43,516 bases of DNA from an uncultured Oribacterium sp. (GTDB lineage: Bacteria > Bacillota > Clostridia > Lachnospirales > Lachnospiraceae). Positions within the stretch are counted from its first letter, which is position 1; each line of letters opens with the position of its first letter. Below the pieces are notes generated by a model. The model saw only the letters and a program-made list of their open reading frames with translations. It was not told the origin of the DNA and ran no database searches. Shown piece after piece: positions 1-8,796 of the stretch. The translations under genes and the position numbers were made by a program. The stretch spans positions 1-43,516 of the forward strand of contig CALAOB010000105.1 in the NCBI GenBank assembly GCA_937927445.1, read 5' to 3'.

Positions 1-45
1 TAAAGCATTCAGGTGATAGTTACTAATAGGTCGAGGGCTTATCCA
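1..45 (+). rRNA. 23S rRNA, 3' end (partial)
   Basis: The first 45 bases match the conserved 3' terminus of bacterial 23S rRNA (the block ACTAATAGGTCGAGGGCTTA near 32 marks it). The rest of the gene lies left of the window. The exact 3' end is estimated. No 5S rRNA gene follows: the next 65 bases are AT-rich and run straight into a terminator, so 5S must lie elsewhere. Confidence 0.9.
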
Positions 46-112
46 ATGTGACTGGAAAGGTTTTGATGTTTTATCTATAGAATAAAATATATGAGCGATA
101 TTCAGTAAATGT

Positions 113-150
113 TCAGGACCATGGAGTTTTCCATGGTCCTTTTTTTTATT
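113..150 (+). terminator. Intrinsic terminator of the rRNA operon
   Basis: A perfect 9-bp stem GGACCATGG / CCATGGTCC with a short AGTTTT loop is followed directly by eight T residues. This is a classic Rho-independent terminator, and it closes the rRNA transcript before the LysR gene. Confidence 0.93.
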
Positions 151-185
151 TCAATTTATGCAAAACGTGCTATTATTAGAAGAAC

Positions 186-206
186 TATATACGATTTCTG
201 TATATA
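186..206. promoter_or_regulatory. Inverted repeat, candidate LysR autoregulatory operator
   Basis: TATATAC and GTATATA form perfect 7-bp arms around 7 bp, just upstream of the ribosome binding site of the LysR gene at 220. The core ATAC-N7-GTAT fits the T-N11-A form of LysR boxes. A weak promoter (TTTCAA 149-154, 16 bp, TATTAT 171-176) lies before it, so a bound protein would sit in the leader and repress. Confidence 0.45.
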
Positions 207-219
207 TGAGGAGAGCACG

Positions 220-1113
220 ATGGACACAGACAATCTGAAAATCTACCTCGAAATCGCGCGACTGAAGAATATCAGTGCGGCGGCGAAGAGTCTGAATATG
301 ACGCAGTCGACGGTGAGTCGCCGACTCCAGATGCTGGAGGAGGAGATGCGTACGCGACTGGTGGTCCGAAACCGTGGCGTCGAGAACATCAGCCTGACGC
401 CGGCCGGGGAACAGCTGGTGCCGCTCTGCGGTCAGCTTCTCCGCATGGAGAAGGATATGCTCGAGCTCGGGCAGCACTCGAAAAAGAATCGACTTCGGAT
501 ATCAGTGCCGGACAGCATCATGTCCTACAAGCTGAAGCCGTTTTTCCGGCGTCTGGTCGAGGAGTTCCGGGATTCCGGAATCACACTGATGATGTCGGAC
601 TCCATCCCGATCAGTGAGATGGTGCGGGACCGGCAGATCGACATCGGCATCACGAACAACATCGTGCCCTTCGCCGAGCTGAAACGGCACGAGCTGTTTC
701 GGGAGACCTATGTGCTGGTTACACATGAGAAAAAGGCGTTGCGGGAGGGTGAAAGGATCCATATGAAGACTCTGGATCCGGCCCATGAGGTGTATCATAT
801 TTTCTCACAGGACTTCAATCGCTGGCATAACTACTGGATCCATCCGGGGAATGAAAAGGCGCGGGTGAATCTCGCCCATGTCGCCATCGATTTTCTGACG
901 GATGAGAAGGACTGGACGATCCTGCCGGAATCGGTTGCCCGGACGCTGATCGAAGAACGGCAGGGAAATGACGATTTATATATGTATGCATTGGCCCCGG
1001 ACGTACCGGAGCGCGTCGCCATCGCGGTGACGAATCGGAATGCCGGACCGGAGACAGCCCGGCTGACGGACGATGTAATCCGTCTGCTTGCAGCATGGCT
1101 GCAGAAAGGATGA
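220..1113 (+). CDS. LysR-family transcriptional regulator
   Basis: A 297-residue LysR-type regulator. The N-terminal winged helix-turn-helix (about residues 4-63) reads ISAAAKSLNMTQSTVSRRLQ, the normal LysR recognition helix region. The rest is a type-2 periplasmic-binding-like effector domain. I chose ATG 220 because GAGGAGAG lies just upstream; the reading frame stays open further left but without a ribosome site. The stop is four bases before the pepF start, so it is co-transcribed with pepF and may govern the peptide-uptake block downstream. The effector is unknown, but peptides or amino acids are a reasonable inference from the neighbours. Confidence 0.88.
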   Translation: MDTDNLKIYLEIARLKNISAAAKSLNMTQSTVSRRLQMLEEEMRTRLVVRNRGVENISLTPAGEQLVPLCGQLLRMEKDMLELGQHSKKNRLRISVPDSIMSYKLKPFFRRLVEEFRDSGITLMMSDSIPISEMVRDRQIDIGITNNIVPFAELKRHELFRETYVLVTHEKKALREGERIHMKTLDPAHEVYHIFSQDFNRWHNYWIHPGNEKARVNLAHVAIDFLTDEKDWTILPESVARTLIEERQGNDDLYMYALAPDVPERVAIAVTNRNAGPETARLTDDVIRLLAAWLQKG

Positions 1114-1117
1114 AAAT

Positions 1118-2914
1118 ATGGCTGAAGCTTTAAAAGAACGGAAGGAGATGGATCCGGCGTATCAGTGGGATCTGTCGAGCTTATATGCGGATGATGCGGC
1201 ATGGGAGGCGGCGCTGGCCGGTCTCGATGAGCGCATCGCGAAAACGGCGGCGTTTGAGGGAACGCTGACGACGGCGGTGGCGATCCGCGCGTATTTCGAT
1301 GCGAGCACGGAGCTCGGCGGTCAGCTGTCGGATGTCTTTTCCTATGCGTTTATGCGGAAAAGTGAGGACACGCGGCAGGAGGCGGCGCAGAGCATGTACA
1401 GCCGTGCGTATGCGAAGTATGTGCAGGCGGAGACGGCGCTGAGCTTCGCGGAGCCGGAGATGCTGTCGCTGCCGGAGGAGACGCTGCAGGCATTTACAGA
1501 ATCGGAAACGCTGAAGCCGTATCACTATCAGATGGTGAAGCTGCTCCGTCAGAAGCCGCATACCCTGAGTGCAGCGGAGGAGAGGCTGCTGGCCGGCCTC
1601 GGTGAAGTGATGGCGGTACCGAAGAACGTGGCGGATAATCTGCAGGATGCAGACCTCCTCTTTGATGCGGTGAAGGACAGTGCGGGCGAGGAGCATGAGC
1701 TGAACGGTTCGAACTTCATCCTGCTGGAGACTTCCCAGGACCGTACGCTACGTGAGCATGCGTTCCGCAGTTTCTATAAAAGCTATAAGAATCATATCAA
1801 TACCTTTGCAGCGGCGTATGCCGGCCAGGTGAAGGCAGATATCGCGGAGGCGGGGATGCGACACTACGGATCTGCACAGGAGATGTATGCCTTCGGCGAG
1901 GGCGTGCCGACCACGGTTTGTGATAATCTCATCGCGGCGGTGCATACGCTGATGCCACTCATGTACCGTTATGTGGCACTTCGGAAGAAGATTCTCGGGG
2001 TAGACGAGCTTCACTACTATGATCTGTATGCGCCGCTCTCTGCGGGTGTGCAGCGCTCTTACAGCTATGAAGAGGCGCAGTCGATGATCATGGACGCGAT
2101 CCGTCCGCTCGGCGAGGACTATGGCACGACGGTCCAACGTGGATTCCGGGAGCATTGGATCGACGTGTATCCGAACCGGGGCAAGGAGGGTGGTGCGTAC
2201 TCGAACAGCACCTACCGCTCGAAGCCGTACATCCTCACGAACTTTACCGGCACGCTCGACGCGGTGTCGACGATCGCGCATGAGATGGGCCACTCCATGC
2301 ACAGCTATCTCTCGAATCATCATCAGCCACAGCAGAGTGCCGACTATACCATCTTCGTCGCCGAGGTGGCATCGACGGTCAATGAAAACCTCCTGGTGGA
2401 AAATCTCCTCTCTGAGAGCGGTGATGCCGGGGAGAAGATGGCGCTGCTGAATCAGTACCTCGAGGGCTTCAAGGGGACCGTGTACCGGCAGACGATGTTT
2501 GCGGAGTTTGAGAAGCGGGCACATGAGATGGCGGCCCGCGGGGAGGCACTCAATGCGTCCGCCCTCAGCAAGCTCTATCGCGAGCTGATCGCGCTGTACT
2601 TCGGACCGGAGCTTGTGATCGATGAGGAGGTGCAGTACGAGTGGGCACGCATCCCGCACTTCTACTCGCCGTTCTATGTTTATAAGTATGCAACGAGCTA
2701 CTCTGCGGCGGTGGCGATTTCCGATGCACTGCTGCACGAGGGAGAGCCGGCGCGAAAGCGCTACCTCGAGTTCCTGTCACTCGGCGGCTCAATGGATCCG
2801 CTCGAGGAGCTGCAGCATGCCGGGGTGGATTTCACGAGCCCGGCACCGGTCGAAGCCGCACTTCGGAAGTTTGAGAAGGTGCTCGATGAGGCGGAGAAGC
2901 TGATTGCGGAGTGA
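1118..2914 (+). CDS. pepF: Oligoendopeptidase F (M3 family zinc peptidase)
   Basis: A 598-residue cytosolic metallopeptidase of family M3, usual length about 600, which cuts imported oligopeptides of roughly 7-17 residues. The zinc motif HEMGH sits at residues 388-392 within IAHEMGHSMHSY, and the third ligand region (FVAEVASTVNE) follows about 27 residues later, as expected. No signal peptide is present. The start is ATG 1118 behind AAAGGA; the frame reads further upstream from a TTG inside the LysR gene, but that has no ribosome site. It stands directly before a Dpp/Opp peptide transporter, which fits intracellular peptide breakdown for amino acids. Confidence 0.95.
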   Translation: MAEALKERKEMDPAYQWDLSSLYADDAAWEAALAGLDERIAKTAAFEGTLTTAVAIRAYFDASTELGGQLSDVFSYAFMRKSEDTRQEAAQSMYSRAYAKYVQAETALSFAEPEMLSLPEETLQAFTESETLKPYHYQMVKLLRQKPHTLSAAEERLLAGLGEVMAVPKNVADNLQDADLLFDAVKDSAGEEHELNGSNFILLETSQDRTLREHAFRSFYKSYKNHINTFAAAYAGQVKADIAEAGMRHYGSAQEMYAFGEGVPTTVCDNLIAAVHTLMPLMYRYVALRKKILGVDELHYYDLYAPLSAGVQRSYSYEEAQSMIMDAIRPLGEDYGTTVQRGFREHWIDVYPNRGKEGGAYSNSTYRSKPYILTNFTGTLDAVSTIAHEMGHSMHSYLSNHHQPQQSADYTIFVAEVASTVNENLLVENLLSESGDAGEKMALLNQYLEGFKGTVYRQTMFAEFEKRAHEMAARGEALNASALSKLYRELIALYFGPELVIDEEVQYEWARIPHFYSPFYVYKYATSYSAAVAISDALLHEGEPARKRYLEFLSLGGSMDPLEELQHAGVDFTSPAPVEAALRKFEKVLDEAEKLIAE

Positions 2915-3134
2915 TCGGCGAAGCCTGATGGCGTCTCGCGGAGATGGAAAGCCGTGCCCTGGAAACGTTTTATTATTTCTAAAAAATATATCAAGTAATG
3001 CTTGCATAACCATGCGCTCGTAGATAGAATAGTTTACAGCTTTTATGTGTTGGCGGTTTAAAGCGTTTATATGGGGTTAACGGCTTTGCACACCATGTGA
3101 AAGTGAATAGGGGTAAAGAAAGAAGGAAACAGAA
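2915..3134. promoter_or_regulatory. Promoter region of the peptide transporter operon, possible cre sites
   Basis: This 220-bp gap carries a good promoter: TTGCAT at 3002-3007, 17 bp, TAGAAT at 3025-3030, giving a leader of about 100 bases. Two palindrome-like sites resemble CcpA cre boxes: TGGAAACGTTTTAT at 2960-2973, upstream of the promoter, and TTTAAAGCGTTTAT at 3057-3070, inside the leader. The second would act as a roadblock. Neither is a perfect cre match, so catabolite control is only a suggestion. Confidence 0.5.
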
Positions 3135-4745
3135 ATGAAAAAAACACTCGCAGGATTATTCCTGAGCTGTGTGCTGGCAGCATCGCTCGTTGCATGTGGC
3201 GGATCAAAGGATTCCGCAGGCACAGCTCCATCAAGCAACCCTGCCTCTACAGGTACGGAAACAGCGGCAGCTGCCGCAGGCGATAAGGTCGTACGTGTGG
3301 CAGCGGTAGATCCGCAGGTCGCACTCGACCCGCAGCAGTACAGCTACAGCATCGTCATGAAGATCACAGACAACGTGACCGAGTCACTGCTGGCACCGAC
3401 GGCGGATGGCGTTGAGCCGACACTGCTGGCTGCGATGCCGACGATTTCCGATGACAACATGACCTACAGCTTCGAGCTGCTTCCAGATGTGAAGTTCCAC
3501 GACGGAACCACACTGAAGGCATCCGACGTCAAGTATTCGCTCGAGCGTCTCGTCAAGATGACGAAGATGGCGACGCTGCTTGAGAATGTCGAGGGCTATG
3601 AGGCACTCAGCAACGGTGAGGCACAGGAGATGTCCGGTATCCAGGTACAGGATGATACCCACTTTACCATCAAGCTGATCAAGCCGTATTCACCGTTCCT
3701 TTCCGTGCTGTCGACAGCATACTGCGCGATCTATCCGCAGGCTGCATGTGAGGCTGCCGGTGACAACTGGGGCATGACGACCCTGATCGGTACCGGTCCG
3801 TTCAAGCTGGACAGCTACCAGAGCGGTGTCGGCATCGTGATTTCCCGCTTCGATGATTATCATGGGGATGCTGCGAAGCTGTCTGGTGTAGACTATAAGT
3901 TCATCGAGGACGTGAATACGCAGGTACTCGAGTTCCAGAAGGGCAATGTTGACTACGTCGATGTCGACCCGTCCATCTATCCGGTATACTCCAGCAATCC
4001 GGATCTCAAGGATAAGATGCACGGCTATCAGCCGATCGGTAACTACAACCTGAGCTTTAACACGAAGACCTTCCCGGATCCGAAGGTAAGAGAGGCAATC
4101 GCACTCAGCATCGACCGTAAGGCGATCTGCGACAGTATTCTGCATGGTACAGCTACCGTTCCAACATCTTACATCCCGTCTGGCATCATTGGCCACGATG
4201 ACAGTCTTCCGGAGTTCGAGTATAACCCGGAAAAGGCAAAGGAGCTTCTGGCAGAGGCCGGTTATCCGGATGGTATCGATCTTCGCGTAACTGTAAATAC
4301 GAAGTATGCGGGCAATGTCGCCATCGCTACCGCATTCCAGCAGCAGGCGAAGCCGGCCGGCATCCGCGTAGAGGTGGAGCAGGTTGACTCTGCGGCATGG
4401 TCTGACATGAAGAAGAACGGTGGTGTTGACTGTAGTGTAGGTAACTGGTATGTCGATTATCTCGATCCGGAGAGTATGCTCTACCCGATGACGAAGACCG
4501 ACACCAACTCCAGCTTCTGGCATAACGCTGAGTTCGATCAGCTTCTCGACGATGGTATCGCAACGACCGATGACGCAAAGCGTCAGGAGATCTATGCGAA
4601 GGCAGAGCACATCATGACCAGAGAAGACTGGGCGACCACTCCGCTGTACAACGAGACAAAGTTCTACTTATTAAATCCGAGCATCACTGGATTCCAGATG
4701 GATTCTACCTTCCGTATGTTCTGGAAGAACGCAGATATTCAGTAA
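3135..4745 (+). CDS. dppA: Peptide ABC transporter substrate-binding lipoprotein (SBP family 5)
   Basis: A 536-residue extracellular solute-binding protein. The N-terminus is a lipoprotein signal with a lipobox ending LVAC, so the mature protein is tethered to the membrane by the Cys at residue 21, followed by a Ser/Thr/Ala-rich linker. The family-5 signature region FHDGTTLKASDVKYSLER appears about residues 119-136, and the C-terminal half has the typical WYVDYLDPE segment. It delivers di- or oligopeptides to the permeases encoded downstream. A weak hairpin follows the gene and could make it more abundant than the membrane subunits. Exact ligand is unknown; the epimerase in the operon suggests cell-wall-type dipeptides. 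Confidence 0.93.
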   Translation: MKKTLAGLFLSCVLAASLVACGGSKDSAGTAPSSNPASTGTETAAAAAGDKVVRVAAVDPQVALDPQQYSYSIVMKITDNVTESLLAPTADGVEPTLLAAMPTISDDNMTYSFELLPDVKFHDGTTLKASDVKYSLERLVKMTKMATLLENVEGYEALSNGEAQEMSGIQVQDDTHFTIKLIKPYSPFLSVLSTAYCAIYPQAACEAAGDNWGMTTLIGTGPFKLDSYQSGVGIVISRFDDYHGDAAKLSGVDYKFIEDVNTQVLEFQKGNVDYVDVDPSIYPVYSSNPDLKDKMHGYQPIGNYNLSFNTKTFPDPKVREAIALSIDRKAICDSILHGTATVPTSYIPSGIIGHDDSLPEFEYNPEKAKELLAEAGYPDGIDLRVTVNTKYAGNVAIATAFQQQAKPAGIRVEVEQVDSAAWSDMKKNGGVDCSVGNWYVDYLDPESMLYPMTKTDTNSSFWHNAEFDQLLDDGIATTDDAKRQEIYAKAEHIMTREDWATTPLYNETKFYLLNPSITGFQMDSTFRMFWKNADIQ

Positions 4746-4838
4746 GAGAACGCGAGCCTGACTTCGATCAGCTGTTCGGCACACTCGTTCGAACGTGGAT
4801 TGAAGTTTAAAAGAAGTGAATTACATTTTCTGAGAATC

Positions 4839-4875
4839 GGGGGCTGTGAATGTCTACAGTCCCTCTTTTCTCTTA
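4839..4875 (+). terminator. Weak attenuator-like hairpin between binding protein and permease genes
   Basis: GGGGGCTGT (4839-4847) pairs with ACAGTCCCT (4856-4864), with two G-U pairs, and is followed by CTTTTCTCTT. A partial terminator here would lower permease and ATPase expression relative to the binding protein, a common arrangement in such operons. Confidence 0.5.
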
Positions 4876-4890
4876 TATAGGAGAAAAAGC

Positions 4891-5823
4891 ATGGTTTCTT
4901 ATACGGGAAAACGTCTGCTGCAGACAGTCTTCGTACTGTTCGGCATCAGCCTGATCACGTTTATTCTTCTTCAGGTCGTACCGGGCGATCCGGTGGCCAT
5001 GATGCTCGAAAAACGTGCAGACCCTGAAACGATCGCCAAGGTACGCAGCCAGCTCGGCCTGGATCTGCCGTACCATGTGCAGTATCTGAATTTTGTCAAG
5101 GGCGCGATCCATCTGGATTTCGGAACGTCCTACTTTACGAAGGAAGCAGTAACCGATGCACTTATCCGCAGCTTCAAGGTGACCGCGAAGCTCGCCTGCA
5201 TGTCCTTCGTTTTCGCTGCCATGATCGGTATTCCGTGTGGCATTTTCGCAGCCGTACAGAGAGGCAAGGGCATCGACACCGTCGTTATGGTACTTGCGAT
5301 GATCGGTGTATCGGCACCAGCCTTCTGGGTAGCGATCATCTTACAGATCGTCTTCGGCTTAAAGCTCAACCTTCTCCCGATTTCCGGCTTCGATGTGCCG
5401 GCATCGTACATCCTTCCGAGTATCGCGCTGGGCGCACGTTATGCGGGCAGTATGGCGAGAATCACGAGAACCAGTATGCTCGAGGTGATGGGACAGGATT
5501 ATATCCGCACCGCGAAGGCAAAGGGTGTCAGCCGCTGGTCCGTCGTCATGAAGCATGCGCTGAAAAATGCGATGATTCCGATCGTAACGCTCGTCGGAAC
5601 CGACTTCGGTAATATGCTGACCGGTTCTATGCTGATTGAGAAGGTATTCTCCATTCCGGGCATCGGAAAGCTCGCGGTCGATGCGATGTCGAACCGTGAT
5701 CTGCCTCTCCTGGAAGGAACAGTAATGTATATTGCATTTGTGTTCGTCATCGTCAATCTGATCGTCGATCTCTCCTATGCATTTCTGGACCCACGTATCC
5801 GTTATGGGAAAGGAGCGGCTTAA
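4891..5823 (+). CDS. dppB: Peptide ABC transporter permease, DppB type
   Basis: A 310-residue integral membrane subunit with about six hydrophobic spans. The start is GTG/ATG-region residue MVSYTGKRLLQ at 4891, preceded by TAGGAGAAAAAGC; the DppB family begins at just this point, so an upstream in-frame start at 4846 is rejected. The EAA loop contacting the ATPase reads DYIRTAKAKGVSRWSVVMKH (about residues 206-225). It forms the membrane channel with the DppC-like subunit that starts 3 bases after its stop. Confidence 0.94.
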   Translation: MVSYTGKRLLQTVFVLFGISLITFILLQVVPGDPVAMMLEKRADPETIAKVRSQLGLDLPYHVQYLNFVKGAIHLDFGTSYFTKEAVTDALIRSFKVTAKLACMSFVFAAMIGIPCGIFAAVQRGKGIDTVVMVLAMIGVSAPAFWVAIILQIVFGLKLNLLPISGFDVPASYILPSIALGARYAGSMARITRTSMLEVMGQDYIRTAKAKGVSRWSVVMKHALKNAMIPIVTLVGTDFGNMLTGSMLIEKVFSIPGIGKLAVDAMSNRDLPLLEGTVMYIAFVFVIVNLIVDLSYAFLDPRIRYGKGAA

Positions 5824-5826
5824 GCG

Positions 5827-6744
5827 ATGGCAAAAAAAGTATTTGGATTTTTTAATAAACAGAAGCAGTTCGAACAGGACATCACCGAAGGCGGTATGCA
5901 GTACTCCAGCTTCTATGGGGATGCGCTGCACCGTTTAAAGAAGAATAAGATGGCGATGTTCTGTGCAGGCCTTTTGTTTCTTCTTATTTTAATAGCAATT
6001 CTGGCGCCGCTGATCGCACCGTATGATCCGAACTATCAGGATTACAGTGCAGTACTCGGCGAGCCGTGTAAGGCACATCTGTTCGGAACCGACGAGTATG
6101 GTCGTGATATTCTCTCCCGTATTCTCTATGGTTCCAGAGTCTCTCTCAGTATCGGTATCGTCGCACAGATCGTCGCATCGATCGTCGGCATCGCCCTCGG
6201 ATCCCTCGCCGGTTACTATGGTGGATGGATCGACAGCCTGATTTCCCGTGTGATGGAGATCTTCCAGGCCTTCCCGGATCTGATCTTCGCGATGGCCATC
6301 ATGACCTTCATGGGCAAGGGCGTACTGAACCTCTTCATCGCGCTCGGATTGCTTACCTGGGTGCGTACCGCACGTATGATTCGTGCATCGGTCATGCAGC
6401 TGAAGGAAAAGGAGTACATCGAGGCGAGCCGTGCCTGTGGCGCATCGACCTACTGGATCATCATGAAGGGCCTGGTTCCGAACTGTCTCTCCACGATCAT
6501 CGTCCTGGTTACCCTGGGTATCCCGAATGCCATCATGTATGAGGCCTCTCTGAGCTTCCTCGGCATCGGTATCCAGCCACCGACGCCATCCTGGGGCAAC
6601 ATGATCAGTGCCGCACAGACCTTCATCAGCTACCGCCCGGTATACAGCATCATGCCGGGTGTTGCGATCATGATTACGGTGATTGCATTTAACATCTTCG
6701 GCGATGGTCTGCGGGATGCACTGGACCCGAAGTTACGTGCGTAG
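5827..6744 (+). CDS. dppC: Peptide ABC transporter permease, DppC type
   Basis: A 305-residue permease. A hydrophilic N-terminal stretch precedes the first span (LFLLILIAILAPLIAPYDP), as is normal for DppC/OppC proteins with their extra N-terminal domain. The family segment HLFGTDEYGRDILSRILYG is at about residues 78-96, and the EAA loop EYIEASRACGASTYWIIMKG follows near 197. It pairs with the DppB-type subunit. Confidence 0.94.
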   Translation: MAKKVFGFFNKQKQFEQDITEGGMQYSSFYGDALHRLKKNKMAMFCAGLLFLLILIAILAPLIAPYDPNYQDYSAVLGEPCKAHLFGTDEYGRDILSRILYGSRVSLSIGIVAQIVASIVGIALGSLAGYYGGWIDSLISRVMEIFQAFPDLIFAMAIMTFMGKGVLNLFIALGLLTWVRTARMIRASVMQLKEKEYIEASRACGASTYWIIMKGLVPNCLSTIIVLVTLGIPNAIMYEASLSFLGIGIQPPTPSWGNMISAAQTFISYRPVYSIMPGVAIMITVIAFNIFGDGLRDALDPKLRA

Positions 6745-6756
6745 GAGGTGTGAGAG

Positions 6757-7743
6757 ATGGCAGAAAATATTTTACAGGTAAAGAACTTAAAAACCTACTT
6801 TCATACCGAGGCCGGCCTCGTAAAGGCGGTCAATGATGTTTCCTTCGATGTGGAGAAGGGAAAGACGCTGGGCATCGTAGGTGAGTCCGGCTGTGGAAAG
6901 AGTATGACCTCTCTTTCCATCATGCGACTGATCGAGAAGCCGGGTAAGATCGAGGGCGGCGAGATCCTCCTCGATGGAGAAGATATCGTAAAGATGTCCG
7001 AGGATGAGATGCGTAAGATCCGCGGCAAGAAGATCGCGATGATTTTCCAGGAGCCGATGACCTCGCTGAATCCGGTGTTCACCATCGGACAGCAGCTCAT
7101 CGAGGCACTGCTTCTGCACGAGAATATGACGAAAAAGGAAGCGAAGGAGCGCGCGATCGAGATGCTGAAGCTCGTGAAGATCCCGCTCGCAGAGCGTCGT
7201 TTCGACGAGTATCCGCATCAGCTTTCCGGTGGTATGCGTCAGCGTGTGATGATCGCGATGGCACTGTGCTGTAATCCGGAGCTCCTGATCTGCGACGAGC
7301 CGACCACGGCCCTCGATGTGACGATCCAGGCGCAGATCCTCGATCTGATCAATGAGCTGAAGGAGAAGACCGGTACCTCGGTTATGATGATCACCCATGA
7401 TCTCGGTGTCATCGCTGAAGTGGCGGATGATGTCATGGTTATGTACGCCGGCCAGGTGGTCGAGAAGGCAAGCTGTGATCAGATCTTCGATCAGCCGCTG
7501 CATCCGTATACCGATGGCCTGATGAAGTGTATTCCGAAGCTCGACGACGATGATACGAAGGAGCTGAGCGTCATCAAGGGTATGGTGCCAAGCTTTGACG
7601 ATATGCCGGCGGGCTGCACCTTCTGCCCGAGATGTCCGGAGGCCCGCGAGATCTGTCGTTGTAAGATGCCGGATCTGGTGGATGTAGATGGCCGCAAGGT
7701 ACGTTGCTTCAAATATACGAAGGAGTGGGAGGAGAACGTCTGA
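6757..7743 (+). CDS. dppD: Peptide ABC transporter ATPase, DppD type
   Basis: A 328-residue ATP-binding subunit. Walker A is GESGCGKS (about residues 43-50), the signature is LSGGMRQR, and Walker B LLICDEPTTALD follows. The C-terminal oligopeptide-transporter extension has clustered cysteines (CTFCPRCPEAREICRC), which in some family members bind an iron-sulfur cluster. The stop overlaps the start of the second ATPase gene. Confidence 0.95.
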   Translation: MAENILQVKNLKTYFHTEAGLVKAVNDVSFDVEKGKTLGIVGESGCGKSMTSLSIMRLIEKPGKIEGGEILLDGEDIVKMSEDEMRKIRGKKIAMIFQEPMTSLNPVFTIGQQLIEALLLHENMTKKEAKERAIEMLKLVKIPLAERRFDEYPHQLSGGMRQRVMIAMALCCNPELLICDEPTTALDVTIQAQILDLINELKEKTGTSVMMITHDLGVIAEVADDVMVMYAGQVVEKASCDQIFDQPLHPYTDGLMKCIPKLDDDDTKELSVIKGMVPSFDDMPAGCTFCPRCPEAREICRCKMPDLVDVDGRKVRCFKYTKEWEENV

Positions 7744-8765
7744 TGAGTGAAGTAAATGAGAAGACGCCGCTTCTGGAGGTCCGGAATCTGCGTAAGCTGT
7801 TCCCGGGAAAGTCGTCCTTTTTCCAGAAGGATAAGGCCTGGATCAAGGCGGTGGATGGCGTATCCTTTACGCTGAATCCGAAGGAAACCCTGGGCGTGGT
7901 CGGTGAGTCCGGCTGTGGCAAGTCCACGATGGGACGGTCCGTCCTTCGATTGATTGAACCGACGTCCGGTGATATCATCTATAGAGGAACAGATTTTTCA
8001 AAGGCCAGCGGTGCAGAGCTTCGAAAGCTGCGTTCAGAGATGCAGATCATCTTCCAGGATCCGTATGCATCACTGAATCCGCGTATGACGGTCGGTGAAG
8101 TCATCGCAGAGCCGTTGAAGATTCAGAAGCGTTATAAGACCGAGGAAGAAATCCGGGCACACGTGCTGAAGGTGATGGAAGTCGTCGGTCTGAATACGAA
8201 GTACTATAATCGTTATCCGCACGAGTTTTCCGGTGGTCAGCGTCAGCGTATCGGCATCGCCCGTGCGATCGTGCTGAACCCATCCCTCGTGGTGTGTGAT
8301 GAGCCGGTTTCCGCGCTCGATGTGTCGATTCAGTCACAGGTACTGAATCTGCTTCGTGAGCTGCAGGAATCGATGGGCATGGCCTACATTTTCATCTCGC
8401 ATAATCTGAGTGTCATCAAGCACATCTCGGATCGTGTCATGGTCATGTACCTCGGTCATGTCGTGGAGCTCGCGGATAAGAAGGAGCTGTTTGACAATCC
8501 TTCTCACCCATATACCCAGGCGCTGCTGTCGGCGATTCCGGTACCGGATCGTCATGCGAAGCGAAAGAAGATTCTGCTGCAGGGCGATCTTCCGAGCCCG
8601 GCGAATCCACCATCCGGCTGCGTGTTCCATACACGCTGCTTCATGGCACAGGACATCTGTGCACAGCAGAAGCCGGAGCTGAGAGATATCGGAAATGGAC
8701 ACTTATGTGCCTGTCACTTCTGTGGCGGCGCATGTGCTCAGGCTGCGAAGTCTGAGGAAAAATAA
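7743..8765 (+). CDS. dppF: Peptide ABC transporter ATPase, DppF type
   Basis: A 340-residue ATP-binding subunit. ATG 7743 overlaps the preceding TGA by one base (TGATG), which favours translational coupling; a longer in-frame start inside dppD is less likely. Walker A GESGCGKS, signature FSGGQRQRIGIARA and Walker B LVVCDEPVSALD are intact. Forms the heterodimeric motor with the DppD-type subunit. The C-terminal extension also carries cysteines (CVFHTRCFMAQDIC). Confidence 0.95.
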   Translation: MSEVNEKTPLLEVRNLRKLFPGKSSFFQKDKAWIKAVDGVSFTLNPKETLGVVGESGCGKSTMGRSVLRLIEPTSGDIIYRGTDFSKASGAELRKLRSEMQIIFQDPYASLNPRMTVGEVIAEPLKIQKRYKTEEEIRAHVLKVMEVVGLNTKYYNRYPHEFSGGQRQRIGIARAIVLNPSLVVCDEPVSALDVSIQSQVLNLLRELQESMGMAYIFISHNLSVIKHISDRVMVMYLGHVVELADKKELFDNPSHPYTQALLSAIPVPDRHAKRKKILLQGDLPSPANPPSGCVFHTRCFMAQDICAQQKPELRDIGNGHLCACHFCGGACAQAAKSEEK

Positions 8766-8796
8766 AGATATTTTTTAAGAAAGGAAGGGTAATATT

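Noticed and set aside
46..112. Possible 5S rRNA after 23S
   Set aside because: Only about 65 AT-rich bases precede the terminator, too short for a 5S gene of about 117 bases, and no 5S motif is present.
2960..3070. Firm CcpA control of the peptide transporter
   Set aside because: The two sites share only the AAACG/AAGCG core and lack the full TG...CA ends, so catabolite control was not asserted.
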